Part shown: positions 14,240 through 23,081 of the stretch, in pieces | Numbering within the stretch: the stretch's first letter is position 1 | How the letters are laid out: the number at the start of each line of letters is the position of its first letter | Assembly: GCF_021261325.1 (NCBI RefSeq) | Contig: NZ_JAJSBI010000014.1 | Location: 124,001-188,000 of the forward strand | DNA: 64,000 nt | Direction: 5' to 3' | DNA from: Streptomyces guryensis | GTDB taxonomy: Bacteria > Actinomycetota > Actinomycetes > Streptomycetales > Streptomycetaceae | The notes under the pieces: model-generated | Told to the model about the DNA's origin: nothing | Database searches by the model: none | Seen by the model: the letters and a program-made list of their open reading frames with translations, nothing else | Program-made: the position numbers and the translations under genes

Positions 14240-16033
14240 CTAGTGCTTCTCCCGCCCCGGCAGGAACTCCTGCACCTTCGCCTTCAGCCCCTGCTTGATC
14301 ATGGAGCCGCGGTCCGCGTCGCCCTTCAGGATCGAGGCGGCGGTCGCCTCCATCTGCTCCCAGGTGGCGTGCGGCGGGATCGGCGGGACCGCGGGGTCCG
14401 TCAGGAACTCGATCACCGCGGGGCCGTCCGCCTCCAGACCGGCCCGCCAGCCCGCCTCGACGTCCTCCGGCTTCTCCACCCGGATGCCGGTCAGACCCAG
14501 CGAACGGGCGAACGCCGCGTACTGCACGTCCGGGATCTCCTGCGAGGGCAGGAAGGACGGAGCGCCCTCCATGGCCCGCATCTCCCAGGTGACCTGGTTG
14601 AGATCGTGGTTGTTGAACACGGCGATGACAAGCCGCGGATCCTCCCACAGGTCCCGGTACTTGGCGGCGGTGATCAGCTCCGCCATGCCGTTCATCTGCA
14701 TCGCACCGTCCCCGACCAGCGCGATCGCGGGCCGGTCCGGATGCGCGAACTTCGCACCGATCGCGTACGGCACCCCGCAGCCCATCGTCGCGAGCGTGCC
14801 GGACAGCGAGGAGCGCATCCCCGGCTTCATCGTCAGGTGCCGTGCGTACCAGTTGGCCGCCGAACCCGAGTCGGAACTGACGATCGCGTCGGCCGGCAAC
14901 AGTGCGTCCAGCGCATGGACGACGTACTCCGGGTTGATCGGATCGGCCGACAGCTCCGCCCGCCGCCCCATCACCTCGCGCCAGCGCGTCACGTTCGCGC
15001 ACACCTGATCGTGCCACTCGCGCCCGCGGTCCTCACTGAGCAGCGGGATCAGCGCCTGAAGGGTCGCCTTCGCGTCGCCCACGAGATTCACCTCGTACGG
15101 GTAACGCATCCCGACCATGTGCGGATCGATGTCGATCTGCACCCCGCGCGCCTTGCCGAAGTCCGGCATGAACTGCGTGTACGGGAAGGACGAACCGATG
15201 GTCAGCAGGGTGTCGCAGTCCCGCATCAGCTCGTACGACGGGCGCGTGCCCAGCAGGCCGATCGAGCCGGTGACGTAGGGGAGTTCGTCGCTGAGGACGT
15301 CCTTGCCGAGCAGCGCCTTGGCCACGCCGGCCTTCAGCAGCCCGGCGATCTGCTCCACCTCGGCGCGCGCCCCTGCGGCGCCCTGACCGACCAGGATCGC
15401 CACCTTGTCACCGGAGTTGAGGATCTCTGCCGCCTGCTGGACGGACTCCTCGGACGGGACCGCCGTCCAGGTGGAGCGGCCCAGGCTGGAGGGCACCATC
15501 TTGAACTCGTGCGTGGGCGGGGAGTAGTCGAGCTCCTGGACGTCCCCCGGGACGATGATCGCGGTGGGGGCGCGGCGGGCGTACGCGGTGCGGATCGCGC
15601 GGTCGATGACGTTGGGCAGCTGCTCGGGGACCGTCACCGTCTCGATGAAGTCCGAGGCGACGTCCTTGAACAGGGTGTGCAGATCGACCTCCTGCTGGTA
15701 CGAGCCGCCCATCGCCGTGCGGTGCGTCTGGCCGACGATCGCAAGCACCGGCACATGGTCGAGCTTGGCGTCGTAGAGGCCGTTGAGCAGGTGGATCGCT
15801 CCGGGCCCCGAGGTCGCCGCGCACACTCCGAGACGGCCGCTGAACTTGGCGTAGCCGACCGCCTCGAACGCGGACATCTCCTCGTGCCGGGACTGGACGA
15901 AACGAGGCTTGTTCTCGGCGCGGCCCCAGGCGGCCAGCAGGCCGTTGATGCCGTCTCCTGGGTAGCCGAAGACATGGTCCACACCCCACTCGCGCAGTCG
16001 CTGCAGAATGTGGTCGGAGACCTTGGTGCTCAT
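14240..16033 (-). CDS. TPP-dependent enzyme, pyruvate oxidase/dehydrogenase (PoxB)-like
   Basis: 597 residues with all three TPP-family domains. The pyrimidine-binding domain has VDHVFGYPGDGINGLL and the catalytic Glu in QSRHEEMSAFEAVG; the central domain runs about 190-335; the pyrophosphate domain carries the TPP motif GDGAMQMNGMAELITAAKYR ending at FNNHDLNQVTWE. Sequence type is closer to pyruvate oxidase / pyruvate:quinone oxidoreductase than to anabolic acetolactate synthase, but substrate is inferred. The C-terminal tail DRGSMIKQGLKAKVQEFLPG is amphipathic, as in membrane-associating PoxB. It follows a SigB-like promoter candidate and lies divergent from the sigma factor gene. Confidence 0.88.
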   Translation of the reverse strand: MSTKVSDHILQRLREWGVDHVFGYPGDGINGLLAAWGRAENKPRFVQSRHEEMSAFEAVGYAKFSGRLGVCAATSGPGAIHLLNGLYDAKLDHVPVLAIVGQTHRTAMGGSYQQEVDLHTLFKDVASDFIETVTVPEQLPNVIDRAIRTAYARRAPTAIIVPGDVQELDYSPPTHEFKMVPSSLGRSTWTAVPSEESVQQAAEILNSGDKVAILVGQGAAGARAEVEQIAGLLKAGVAKALLGKDVLSDELPYVTGSIGLLGTRPSYELMRDCDTLLTIGSSFPYTQFMPDFGKARGVQIDIDPHMVGMRYPYEVNLVGDAKATLQALIPLLSEDRGREWHDQVCANVTRWREVMGRRAELSADPINPEYVVHALDALLPADAIVSSDSGSAANWYARHLTMKPGMRSSLSGTLATMGCGVPYAIGAKFAHPDRPAIALVGDGAMQMNGMAELITAAKYRDLWEDPRLVIAVFNNHDLNQVTWEMRAMEGAPSFLPSQEIPDVQYAAFARSLGLTGIRVEKPEDVEAGWRAGLEADGPAVIEFLTDPAVPPIPPHATWEQMEATAASILKGDADRGSMIKQGLKAKVQEFLPGREKH

Positions 16034-16087
16034 GTGTCGACCTCCCGGGCCTTGACGTGATCGGGCAGCAGTCCTCTGCGGGCCGAG

Positions 16088-16111
16088 TCACCCGGTGGGC
16101 CTCCGGAAAAC
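16088..16111 (-). promoter_or_regulatory. weak SigB-like promoter candidate for the TPP enzyme
   Basis: Minus strand GTTT, 14-nt spacer, GGGTGA, 54 bp upstream of the TPP enzyme start. The -35 fits, the -10 matches GGGTAC at 4 of 6 positions. Confidence 0.35.
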
Positions 16112-16299
16112 ATTGTCCGGGCAGGCGAGGGTGTTTGCCGCCCAGGGGCCGGGGCAGGCGCAGTTCCAGTGCTTCGGACAGGAGGCACGCCCGTGGGAAG
16201 GCCCCAGAGCCGCCCGGGCCCCGCCTGTCCCGAGCGCGCGGCCGCACTCCCACGGTGACCGTCCACCCCAGAGCACCTTCAAGGGAGTTGCGACGCACC

Positions 16300-17094
16300 A
16301 TGCCCACCAAAGTGAGCGCGAAGCACCACCCGCACGACGACGCCCCCGACACCGCCGACGCCTTCCGTAAACTCGCCAAGCTCCCCGCGGGCCAGCAGCG
16401 CGACACGCTGCGCGAGCAGGTGGTCGAGGCCTGGCTGCCGATGGCCGACCGCCTCGCGGGACGCTTCCGCAGCCGCGGCGAGAGCTTCGAGGACCTGCGG
16501 CAGGTGGCGGCTCTCGGCCTGGTCAAGGCCGTCGACCGGTACGACCCCGAACTCGGCAACGCGTTCGAAAGCTACGCCGTGCCCACCATCACCGGCGAGA
16601 TCAAACGGCACTTCCGCGACCACATGTGGACCCTGCACGTTCCGCGCCGGGTGCAGGACCTGCGCAACCGCGTCCGGTTCGCCAGCCAGGACCTCTCGCA
16701 GACCATCCCGGGCCGCAGGCCCACCGTCGCGGAGATCGCCGAGCACGCCAACATGAGCCAGGAGGACGTCCTGGTGGGGCTGGAGGCGCTGGAGAGCTTC
16801 ACCGCGCTCTCGCTCGACGCCGAACTGCCCGGCAGTGAGGACGGCTACTCGCTGAGCGACGCCCTCGGCTCGCCCGACCCCGCGCTGGACACCGTCGTGG
16901 ACCGCGAGTCCGTCAAGCCCCGGCTGGCCGCGCTGCCCGAGCGGGAGCGGGCCATCCTCTACATGCGGTTCTTCGGCGACATGACACAGAGCCGGATCGC
17001 CGAGCAGCTCGGGATCTCCCAGATGCATGTGTCCCGGCTGATCAGCCGGAGCTGCACGCGGGTGCGGGACCAGATCATGCGTGAGGCCGCATAA
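16300..17094 (+). CDS. RNA polymerase sigma factor, SigB/SigF/SigG family
   Basis: 264 residues from the ATG at 16300 (AAGGGAG upstream). Region 2 is visible as WLPMADRLAGRFRSRGESFE, DLRQVAALGLVKAVDRYDP and SYAVPTITGEIKRHFRDHMW; region 3 follows as RRPTVAEIAEHANMSQEDV; region 4.2 HTH is RIAEQLGISQMHVSRLISRS. This is the stress/sporulation group of Streptomyces sigma factors related to SigB. These recognise GNNT-N14-16-GGGTAC/T, the same pattern found before several neighbours here (12376, 12876), so the factor could read its own neighbourhood. No anti-sigma gene is adjacent, which is unusual for some but not all members. Confidence 0.93.
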   Translation: MPTKVSAKHHPHDDAPDTADAFRKLAKLPAGQQRDTLREQVVEAWLPMADRLAGRFRSRGESFEDLRQVAALGLVKAVDRYDPELGNAFESYAVPTITGEIKRHFRDHMWTLHVPRRVQDLRNRVRFASQDLSQTIPGRRPTVAEIAEHANMSQEDVLVGLEALESFTALSLDAELPGSEDGYSLSDALGSPDPALDTVVDRESVKPRLAALPERERAILYMRFFGDMTQSRIAEQLGISQMHVSRLISRSCTRVRDQIMREAA

Positions 17095-18208
17095 CCAGAG
17101 CAAGATGGCGGGACATCATGTCCACCACCTGCGCCTCCGCCATCGAGAACGCCAGGCGGGGCCCGCAGCGGAACAGCGTGAGCACGCCCCGCACGACGTC
17201 TCCGTCCGTCAGCGGCACGCACAGCAGTGAGGTGACGTCCGCCTGTACGAGGACGGGGGCGCCGACGGGGCCACCGCCGTCCGCCGCGGTCCGGCCGAAG
17301 GCATCCGGGTCCGGCGGACGGATCTGCAGCGCCGGGGACCCGGTCCGGGCCGTCTCGACGACGAGGGGGCAGTCGGTCGGATCCTGCGCTTCGAGCGCGA
17401 CCGTGTTCCCGTCCGGCGGGGCCAGCACGGCCCTGCGGGACAGTCCGTCCGTCCCCGCGTCGACGATCACCCAGTCGGCGAACCTGCCGTGCAGCACCCG
17501 CGCCGCCGCCTCCGGGACGCCCTGCCGGTCCGTGGTCAGCAGGGCCGTGGTCATCGCGTCCAGGAGGTCCATCACGGCCGCGTGCCGGGTGGTCTCGGCG
17601 AGGTCCGGCACCGGCCCCGCCGGGGGGTCCGCCGGCACGGCGGGGCCGCTGGGCCCGCCGGGCTGGAGGACCACCAGGACCGTCGTGCGCGGCTCGCCGC
17701 TCGGGCGTACGGCTGCCAGCGTCGCGCGCACCGGGACGGACGGCTGCTGCTGGAGGTGGACGGTGAGGCTGCGGTCGCCCTCGCCGCGGGCCACCGCCGC
17801 GGCCTGGGAGCGGAACGCGGCCCGGTCGGCGTGGGCGAGCAGTCCGGTCAGCGGGCGGCCCGTCGCATAACCGGCCCGCGCGCCGGTGAAGGCGGTCGCC
17901 GCGCCGTTCAGCCGCCGCACCACCGTCTCCTTGTCGATCAGCGCCACCGGGAGCGGCAGGCGCTGGAACACGGTGCGCAGCAGATGCTGCTCCTGGTGCT
18001 CCGCCGAGGCGCCGGCGCGCGGCGGGCCCGCCGTCGTCAGCCGCTCGTACCGGGGCCACAACTGGTCGGCGACATGGTCGAGTTCGAAGATCGCCGCGTC
18101 CAGCACCGTGGGCAGATCCCGGCCCGACACGGATCTCGCCGTCTTCAACTCCGCGACGCGGCGTACAAAATCCGCGAGGTCTTCACCGAACTCGTCCGTC
18201 TGCGTCAT
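17075..18208 (-). CDS. PAS-GAF sensor protein
   Basis: 377 residues. A short N-terminal helical part (MTQTDEFGEDLADFVRRVAE) precedes a PAS domain at about 80-200 (LLRTVFQRLPLPVALIDKET, VVRRLNGAATAFTG), then a GAF domain at about 215-375 (AAVMDLLDAMTTALL, DWVIVDAGTDGLSRRAVLAP, VLVQADVTSLLCVPLTDGDV). No kinase, phosphatase or DNA-binding domain follows, so it is a stand-alone sensor that may signal by protein contact, or a remnant of a PP2C-type phosphatase regulator from which the catalytic end is missing. It overlaps the convergent sigma-factor 3' end by 20 bp. Confidence 0.8.
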   Translation of the reverse strand: MTQTDEFGEDLADFVRRVAELKTARSVSGRDLPTVLDAAIFELDHVADQLWPRYERLTTAGPPRAGASAEHQEQHLLRTVFQRLPLPVALIDKETVVRRLNGAATAFTGARAGYATGRPLTGLLAHADRAAFRSQAAAVARGEGDRSLTVHLQQQPSVPVRATLAAVRPSGEPRTTVLVVLQPGGPSGPAVPADPPAGPVPDLAETTRHAAVMDLLDAMTTALLTTDRQGVPEAAARVLHGRFADWVIVDAGTDGLSRRAVLAPPDGNTVALEAQDPTDCPLVVETARTGSPALQIRPPDPDAFGRTAADGGGPVGAPVLVQADVTSLLCVPLTDGDVVRGVLTLFRCGPRLAFSMAEAQVVDMMSRHLALVMRPHA

Positions 18209-18295
18209 GCGAGGAACGTAGCGCGACTCCCGTTCGGGACCACCGTTTTCGGACCGGGCGAAGGGGAAGGTGCGCGGGGAGAGGAGGAGTGCACC

Positions 18296-19015
18296 ATGCC
18301 GGACACCGGGCATCACACCCGCCGTTGGGACACGGAGTCGGCCGAGCCCGTTCTCCCGGGGCGGCGGCTGTCGGAACTGGTCGAGGAGGCCGCGCGCTGC
18401 ACCGTCGAGTGCTGCGGAGCGAGCGGAATGGTGGCCGAGGGCGGCAGCGAACGGCCCGCGGCCGTCACCCATCCCGATCTCGCCCCGCTCGTCGCCGTGC
18501 AACTCCGCTCCGGCGACGGCCCCATCCCGGCAGCCCTCGAACGCGGCGAGCCCGCCCGCTGCTCCGACCTGCTGAGCGAGGACCGCTGGCCCGACTACCG
18601 CGCCCTGGCGCTCGACTCCGGGGTGCGCTCCAGCGTCACACTGCCCTTCCGGCGTTCCGGCCTGGCGGTGACGCTCAGCCTCTACAGCTTCCGGCCCGGC
18701 GCCCTGGAGGACGTTCCGCACGGGCCCGCCCGGGCGCTCGGCGACTTCGCCATGACATGCCTGGTCCGCGACCGCTCCTACCGCGCCGCACTCACCGAAC
18801 TCGACCAGCTCGGCACCGCCCTGCGCTCCCGTCCCGTCGTCGACCAGGCCTGCGGCATCGTCATGCACGTGCTGGGCTGCGACGCGGACGCCGCGTTCGG
18901 GGTGCTGCGCCGCATCTCGCAGGGCGGCAACCGCAAGCTGTCCGATGTGGCGGCGGTGGTGGTCGCACGGCGGGGGCGCGGCCTGGAGAGGGACCTGGCC
19001 GCGCTGCTGAACTGA
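18296..19015 (+). CDS. GAF-ANTAR putative RNA-binding regulator
   Basis: 239 residues; GAGGAGGAG lies just before the ATG. Residues about 25-150 are GAF-like (RLSELVEEAARCTVECCGAS; LALDSGVRSSVTLPFRRSGL). The C-terminal 60 residues are an ANTAR domain: LGTALRSRPVVDQACGIVMH, then LGCDADAAFGVLRRISQGGN and RKLSDVAAVVV. ANTAR domains bind dual hexanucleotide-loop RNA stems and act in transcription antitermination. The signal sensed by the GAF part is unknown. It is divergent from the PAS-GAF gene with 87 bp between starts; the two may act in the same stress circuit, but this is inference from proximity. Confidence 0.88.
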   Translation: MPDTGHHTRRWDTESAEPVLPGRRLSELVEEAARCTVECCGASGMVAEGGSERPAAVTHPDLAPLVAVQLRSGDGPIPAALERGEPARCSDLLSEDRWPDYRALALDSGVRSSVTLPFRRSGLAVTLSLYSFRPGALEDVPHGPARALGDFAMTCLVRDRSYRAALTELDQLGTALRSRPVVDQACGIVMHVLGCDADAAFGVLRRISQGGNRKLSDVAAVVVARRGRGLERDLAALLN

Positions 19016-19193
19016 GGGCCGGTGGACCGAGGTCCTGACACCTGGGCGAGGGGCGGGCCGTGTCACCCGCTCGGCGGTCTCCGTAGCGCGAATGGGGCCC
19101 GGCCGCGCGCGCCTGACCGCCGGGCGGGCTGAGATGGGCTATGGGGCACGACTCCGTGCTCCTGAGAACACACCCGTCGAAGGAGCCCTCCCC

Positions 19194-19937
19194 ATGCCTC
19201 GCACCGCCCGTGTCCTGTCCGTCGCGGCCCTGGCCGGTGCCACGCTCGGCTTCGCCTCCGCCGCTTACGCGGACTCGGCCGCGGAGGCCGGCCCGAGCAG
19301 CGCCTCCCCGGGCGGCAGCGTCACCGTCTCGGTCGCCTGCGAATCACCCGGCGGACCGCCGCCCGCCACCATCCCGCAGGCCAACGCGGGGAGGGCACAC
19401 TCCGCGACCGTCGACGGCACCTGCGCGACGGCCCCCGGCGCCAAGAGCGAGGCGTGGAGCGCGGCTTCCCGCGTGAACCGCGGCGACGGCAGCGATGGTG
19501 TCGCCGGGAGCGACGGTGGGGTGGCCGGCGACAGCAGTGGCGGCGGGCGTGGCGACGACGGAGGCGGTGGCGGCGCCGGACGCGGTGACAACGGTGGCGG
19601 CGGGGGCGCCGATCTGGGCGGAGGCGGAGGCGGAGGTGGTGTCGGCGGCGGCGGAGGCGGAGGTGGTGTCGGCGGCGGCGATGTGGGCGATGGCGGCGGC
19701 CATGACCAAGGCCGGCCCTGCACCGAGCCGGACGCCGACTCCTGCGGCGGCGCGGGGATGCAGAACGGGATGGACCACGGCATGCAGAACGGCATGCAGC
19801 ACGGTGTGCAGGCCGGTGCGGGCGGCACCTTCTCCGACTCCGTGCCCGCCCTCGTCGCCGGCGGCCTCCTGATCGTCGGTGCGATGAGCGCAGCCGCCTA
19901 CCGGCTGTGGCCCAAGGGTCCCGCCTGGGACCGCTGA
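19194..19937 (+). CDS. secreted glycine-rich surface protein
   Basis: 247 residues from the ATG at 19194 (AAGGAG upstream). Signal peptide: MPRTARVLSVAALAGATLGF ending ASAAYA-DS. Residues about 100-185 are almost all Gly, Asp and Val (blocks of GGGGGVGGG). Then come a Met/Asn/Gly/His-rich segment (MQNGMDHGMQNGMQHGVQAG) and a C-terminal transmembrane helix (SVPALVAGGLLIVGAMSAAA) followed by YRLWPKG. It looks like a cell-surface protein with a flexible glycine stalk and membrane anchor. The Met/His repeat could bind copper or another metal; this is speculation from composition. Four cysteines are present. Confidence 0.75.
   Translation: MPRTARVLSVAALAGATLGFASAAYADSAAEAGPSSASPGGSVTVSVACESPGGPPPATIPQANAGRAHSATVDGTCATAPGAKSEAWSAASRVNRGDGSDGVAGSDGGVAGDSSGGGRGDDGGGGGAGRGDNGGGGGADLGGGGGGGGVGGGGGGGGVGGGDVGDGGGHDQGRPCTEPDADSCGGAGMQNGMDHGMQNGMQHGVQAGAGGTFSDSVPALVAGGLLIVGAMSAAAYRLWPKGPAWDR
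19626..19679 (+). repeat. 27-bp tandem duplication in glycine-rich region
   Basis: Bases 19626-19652 and 19653-19679 are identical (unit starts GGAGGCGGAGGTGGTGTCGG), encoding GGGGGVGGG twice. It suggests recent expansion of the stalk. Confidence 0.9.
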
Positions 19938-20043
19938 CCCGCCGGGCGACCGGTGAAACCCGTGCGCACTCCGATGCGGCAGCGGCACCCTGGGTACTCG
20001 GAGCACGGCGACGGACACCCACAGGGACTGCGCGGAGGTACGC

Positions 20044-21291
20044 ATGCGGCGGACGGACCCGGAAGGCCACGGACCCGTCCGCTACGGCCCACCGCTGCCG
20101 GGGGACGGCCTGCCCGTACCACCCGAACTCACCGCCGTGCTCGCCGCGGCCGCCGCACGGGCCGACGGGGAGCCCATCGGCGGCGGACCCGAGCTGAAGG
20201 AGGCCGCCTGCGGCTACTGGGAGCGGCGCGGCCTGCCCGCCGCACCGGAACGCGTGGCCGCCGGCCCCGGCGCCCCCGCCCTGCTGCTCGCGCTGACCGC
20301 CGCGGTCGGCGGCGACGTCCTGGTGCCGAGGCCCTGCGCGGCCTGGTGGGCGCCGTACGCACGCCTGTTGGGCAGACCCGTCTTCCATGTGGCGACGCCG
20401 GCCGAGTGCGGCGGCGTGCCGGATCCTTACGCCCTCCTGGAGACCGTGCGCAGGGTGCGCGGCGAGGGCGGTGACCCGCGGCTGCTCGTGCTGTCGGTCG
20501 CCGACGACCCCACCGCCACCGTCGCCCCGCCCGAACTCCTGCACGAGTGCGTCGAGGCCGCCGCGGGGGAGGGGCTGCACCTCGTCAGCGACGAGACCTG
20601 GCGCGACACCCTGCACGCCCCGCCCGACACAGTGCTCCTCAGCCCCGCCGAGATGCTGCCCGACCACGTCACCGTCGTCACCGACCTGGCCGGCGCGCTG
20701 CTGCCCCCCGGCTGGCCGGCCGCGGTGGCCCGCGTTCCGGCGGGCGGGACGGGCCGTGACCTCCACGCGCGCGTGCTCGACGTGCTCACCGCGCTGGGCG
20801 CCCGGATCGCGGGCCCCGTCGCCGCCCCGGCCGCCTACGCACTGGGGGAGCCGGAGCCCGTCACCGCGCGCATGGCCGCCACCGTGCGCCTGCACGCGCG
20901 CGTGGCCGCCGCCGTCCACGGGGCGCTCGTCGCCGCGGGCACCCTGTCCCGTCCCCCGCAGGCCGGCCGCCACCTCTACGCCGACCTCGGCCCCCTGCGC
21001 TCCGCGCTGTCGGCGCACGGTGTCGGCGACGCACAGGAACTGGAGGACTTCCTCGCTGCCCGGCTCGGCATGCCCGCACCGGGCGGCCACCGCTTCGGCG
21101 ACGAACTCGGCGCCCTGCGCGTCCGCCTGTCCACCGGCCCGCTGCTGGGCCGTACGGACGAGGAACGCGCGGAATGTCTCACATCACCCTCGCCGTTGGA
21201 ACTGCCACACGTGCAACGCGCGTTGAGCCATGTGAAGTCGGTCTTCGACGATCTCCGCGACGACGCTCAGCGATGGGAGCCTCCTCGATGA
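20044..21291 (+). CDS. fold-type I aminotransferase-like protein lacking the PLP lysine
   Basis: 415 residues with the layout of class I/II aminotransferases: GGGPELKEAACGYWERRG, then a PLP phosphate loop region GPGAPALLLALTAA, and LHLVSDETWRDTLHAP, which matches the DExY segment (Asp that holds the pyridine ring; Tyr is Trp here). The usual SxSKxxxxxGxR segment reads VVTDLAGALLPPGWPAAVAR: counting back from the Gly, the catalytic Lys is Gly and the phosphate-binding Arg is Pro. So it probably cannot form the PLP Schiff base. It may be a binding or regulatory protein. It is coupled by ATGA overlap to the metallo-hydrolase gene downstream. Confidence 0.75.
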   Translation: MRRTDPEGHGPVRYGPPLPGDGLPVPPELTAVLAAAAARADGEPIGGGPELKEAACGYWERRGLPAAPERVAAGPGAPALLLALTAAVGGDVLVPRPCAAWWAPYARLLGRPVFHVATPAECGGVPDPYALLETVRRVRGEGGDPRLLVLSVADDPTATVAPPELLHECVEAAAGEGLHLVSDETWRDTLHAPPDTVLLSPAEMLPDHVTVVTDLAGALLPPGWPAAVARVPAGGTGRDLHARVLDVLTALGARIAGPVAAPAAYALGEPEPVTARMAATVRLHARVAAAVHGALVAAGTLSRPPQAGRHLYADLGPLRSALSAHGVGDAQELEDFLAARLGMPAPGGHRFGDELGALRVRLSTGPLLGRTDEERAECLTSPSPLELPHVQRALSHVKSVFDDLRDDAQRWEPPR

Positions 21292-22370
21292 CGCAGCAGT
21301 CCGAGTCGACCACCACCACGAGCACGGGTACGACCACCCGGGACGCCGACGAGACGGCATCCGGGCCAGGGTTCGCGCCCATCCTTCCGCCGCTCGCCGA
21401 ACCCCGCCCGCTCGCCGAACCGCGCCCGCTGGGCGAACGCCGGGTGTGGCCTCGTACCTTCCACGGCCGCCTGACCGCCCCGCTGCCCGGCCTGAAAGCC
21501 ATGGCCCGCTTCGCCCGCGAGGGCTCCATCCGTCCCGGACGCGAAGGCCTGGCCGACATCCCCAAACTTCCCTTCGCGCCCGCCCCGCTGCCCCGTGTCG
21601 ACGCCCGCACCGTCGCCGTCTCCTGGGCGGGACACGCCAGTTGGGTCGTCCGGATCGGCGGCCTGACCGTCCTCACCGACCCGGTCTGGTCCCGCCGCAT
21701 CCTCGGCACCCCCGCGCGCATCACCCCGGTCGGAGTCCCCTGGGAGTCCCTGCCGCCCATCGACGCGGTCGTCATCAGCCACAACCACTACGACCACATG
21801 GACGCCCCCACCCTGCGCCGGCTCCCGCGCACCACCCCGGTGTTCGTCCCGGCGGGCCTCGCCCGCTGGTTCCACCGCCGCCGCTTCACCAACGTCACCG
21901 AACTCGACTGGTGGGAAGCGGCCGAACTGAACGGCGTCCGCTTCGACTTCGTCCCCGCCCACCACTGGTCCAAGCGCACCCTCACCGACGCCTGCCACTC
22001 CTTGTGGGGCGGCTGGGTGGTGACGGCCCCAGACGGCCAACGCGTCTATTTCGCGGGTGACACGGGATACGGCCACTGGTTCACGCGGATCGGCGAGCGC
22101 TACCCGGGCATCGACCTGGCCCTGCTTCCGATCGGCGCCTACGACCCCCGCTGGTGGCTCAGCGACGTCCACTGCGACCCGGAGGAGGCGGTCCGCGCAG
22201 CCCAGGACGTGGGCGCGCAAAGGATGGCCCCTATGCACTGGGGCACGTTCGTACTGTCGGCGGAACCGGTACTCGAACCGCTCACACGGGTGCGTACGGC
22301 CTGGCAGAAGGCAGGCTTGGCCCGCGATGACCTCTGGGACCTCCCGGTAGGAGCCTCCCGGGTCCTGTAG
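21288..22370 (+). CDS. MBL-fold metallo-hydrolase (NAPE-PLD/UlaG-like)
   Basis: 360 residues from the ATG at 21288, which overlaps the upstream stop. The metal-binding motif is VVISHNHYDHMDAPTLRR (HxHxDH), with further ligands in FVPAHHWSKRT, YFAGDTGYGHWF and APMHWGTF. The residues WAGHASWVVRIGGLTVLTDP at the start of the domain are typical of the NAPE-PLD/RomA branch, which cleaves phosphodiester-type lipids in characterised members. The N-terminal 60 residues are disordered and Ser/Thr-rich, followed by a repeat LAEPRPLAEPRPLGERR. Substrate unknown; coupling to the dead aminotransferase suggests a joint function. Confidence 0.87.
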   Translation: MTQQSESTTTTSTGTTTRDADETASGPGFAPILPPLAEPRPLAEPRPLGERRVWPRTFHGRLTAPLPGLKAMARFAREGSIRPGREGLADIPKLPFAPAPLPRVDARTVAVSWAGHASWVVRIGGLTVLTDPVWSRRILGTPARITPVGVPWESLPPIDAVVISHNHYDHMDAPTLRRLPRTTPVFVPAGLARWFHRRRFTNVTELDWWEAAELNGVRFDFVPAHHWSKRTLTDACHSLWGGWVVTAPDGQRVYFAGDTGYGHWFTRIGERYPGIDLALLPIGAYDPRWWLSDVHCDPEEAVRAAQDVGAQRMAPMHWGTFVLSAEPVLEPLTRVRTAWQKAGLARDDLWDLPVGASRVL

Positions 22371-22440
22371 CGCCCTGAAGGGGCGCGGGGCTGTGTCGAC
22401 ATGCGGCTCCGCCGCGTGAGCGCGAGAAACCACAACGCAC
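22370..22440 (+). terminator. interspersed GC-rich repeat with hairpin after metallo-hydrolase gene
   Basis: GCGCCC-TGAAG-GGGCGC (22370-22386) forms a 6-bp stem right at the stop codon, followed by GGGGCTGTGTCGACATGCGG and CTCCGCCGCGTGAGCGCG. The same element recurs in the reverse orientation at 32826-32890, also next to a gene end. It is a common Streptomyces intergenic repeat and probably acts as a terminator. Confidence 0.7.
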
Positions 22441-22460
22441 CCGCGCCCCGCAACACACCG

Positions 22461-23081
22461 TCACCCGGCAGATCGAACCCGTTTCCACACACTCGGCACC
22501 ACGCTGATGACCACGGTCAACGCAACCGCAGCCACCACGCCTTGCCAAGGTTCCGGGAACAGGGAACCACCCAGAATCCCAATCACTTGGTACGTCGCAG
22601 CCCAAGCCAGGCACGCCGGCAAGTTGCCCCGTGCAAACCGCCGCAACGGCCACTCGGCCACAAGGCAAGCCAACATCACCGGAATACGCCCGGCCGGCAC
22701 CAGCCGGGACAGCACCAGCACGGCAACCCCGTGCTCGGCCAACTTCCCCTGCGCCTGCGCAAGCCGCTCCTCCGGCGCCCGAGCCCGAATCGCCTCCAGC
22801 CACCGCGACCCGTTCTTCGACCCCATCCCGCGCCGCCCCAGCCAGTACAGCGCCGCGTCCCCGAGGAACGCGGCCAGCGAAGCCGTCACGAACACCAGCG
22901 CCAACGCGAACGGCGCCGTCTGGTGAAAGGCGACCACGGCCGCCGAACTCACCAGCGCCCCCGTGGGAATCACCGGCACCAGCGCCCCGAAGAGCACCAG
23001 CAGGAACAGCGACGGATAGCCGATCGCCCGCTGGGTCGACTCCGGAGGCACGATCGCCGCCGTGGCGGCAAGCCACGTCAC
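22461..23081 (-). CDS. DedA/VTT family membrane protein
   Basis: 206 residues. Hydrophobic segments include YPSLFLLVLFGALVPVIPTG, ALALVFVTASLAAFLGDAAL, LVPAGRIPVMLACLVAEW and WQGVVAAVALTVVISVVPS. The motif GDAALYWLGRRGMG and VLSRLVPAGRIPVMLACLVA (with the conserved Arg and Gly-Pro pattern) are those of the DedA superfamily, lipid-phosphate transporters/scramblases in recently studied members. Its start overlaps the stop of the metallo-hydrolase gene upstream by 4 bp, so both are co-transcribed. The role here is unknown. Confidence 0.87.
   Translation of the reverse strand: MTWLAATAAIVPPESTQRAIGYPSLFLLVLFGALVPVIPTGALVSSAAVVAFHQTAPFALALVFVTASLAAFLGDAALYWLGRRGMGSKNGSRWLEAIRARAPEERLAQAQGKLAEHGVAVLVLSRLVPAGRIPVMLACLVAEWPLRRFARGNLPACLAWAATYQVIGILGGSLFPEPWQGVVAAVALTVVISVVPSVWKRVRSAG

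Noticed and set aside
20000..20060. GGGTAC at about 19992 as SigB promoter for the aminotransferase gene
   Set aside because: The -10 element fits, but no GNNT is found at 14-16 bp upstream.
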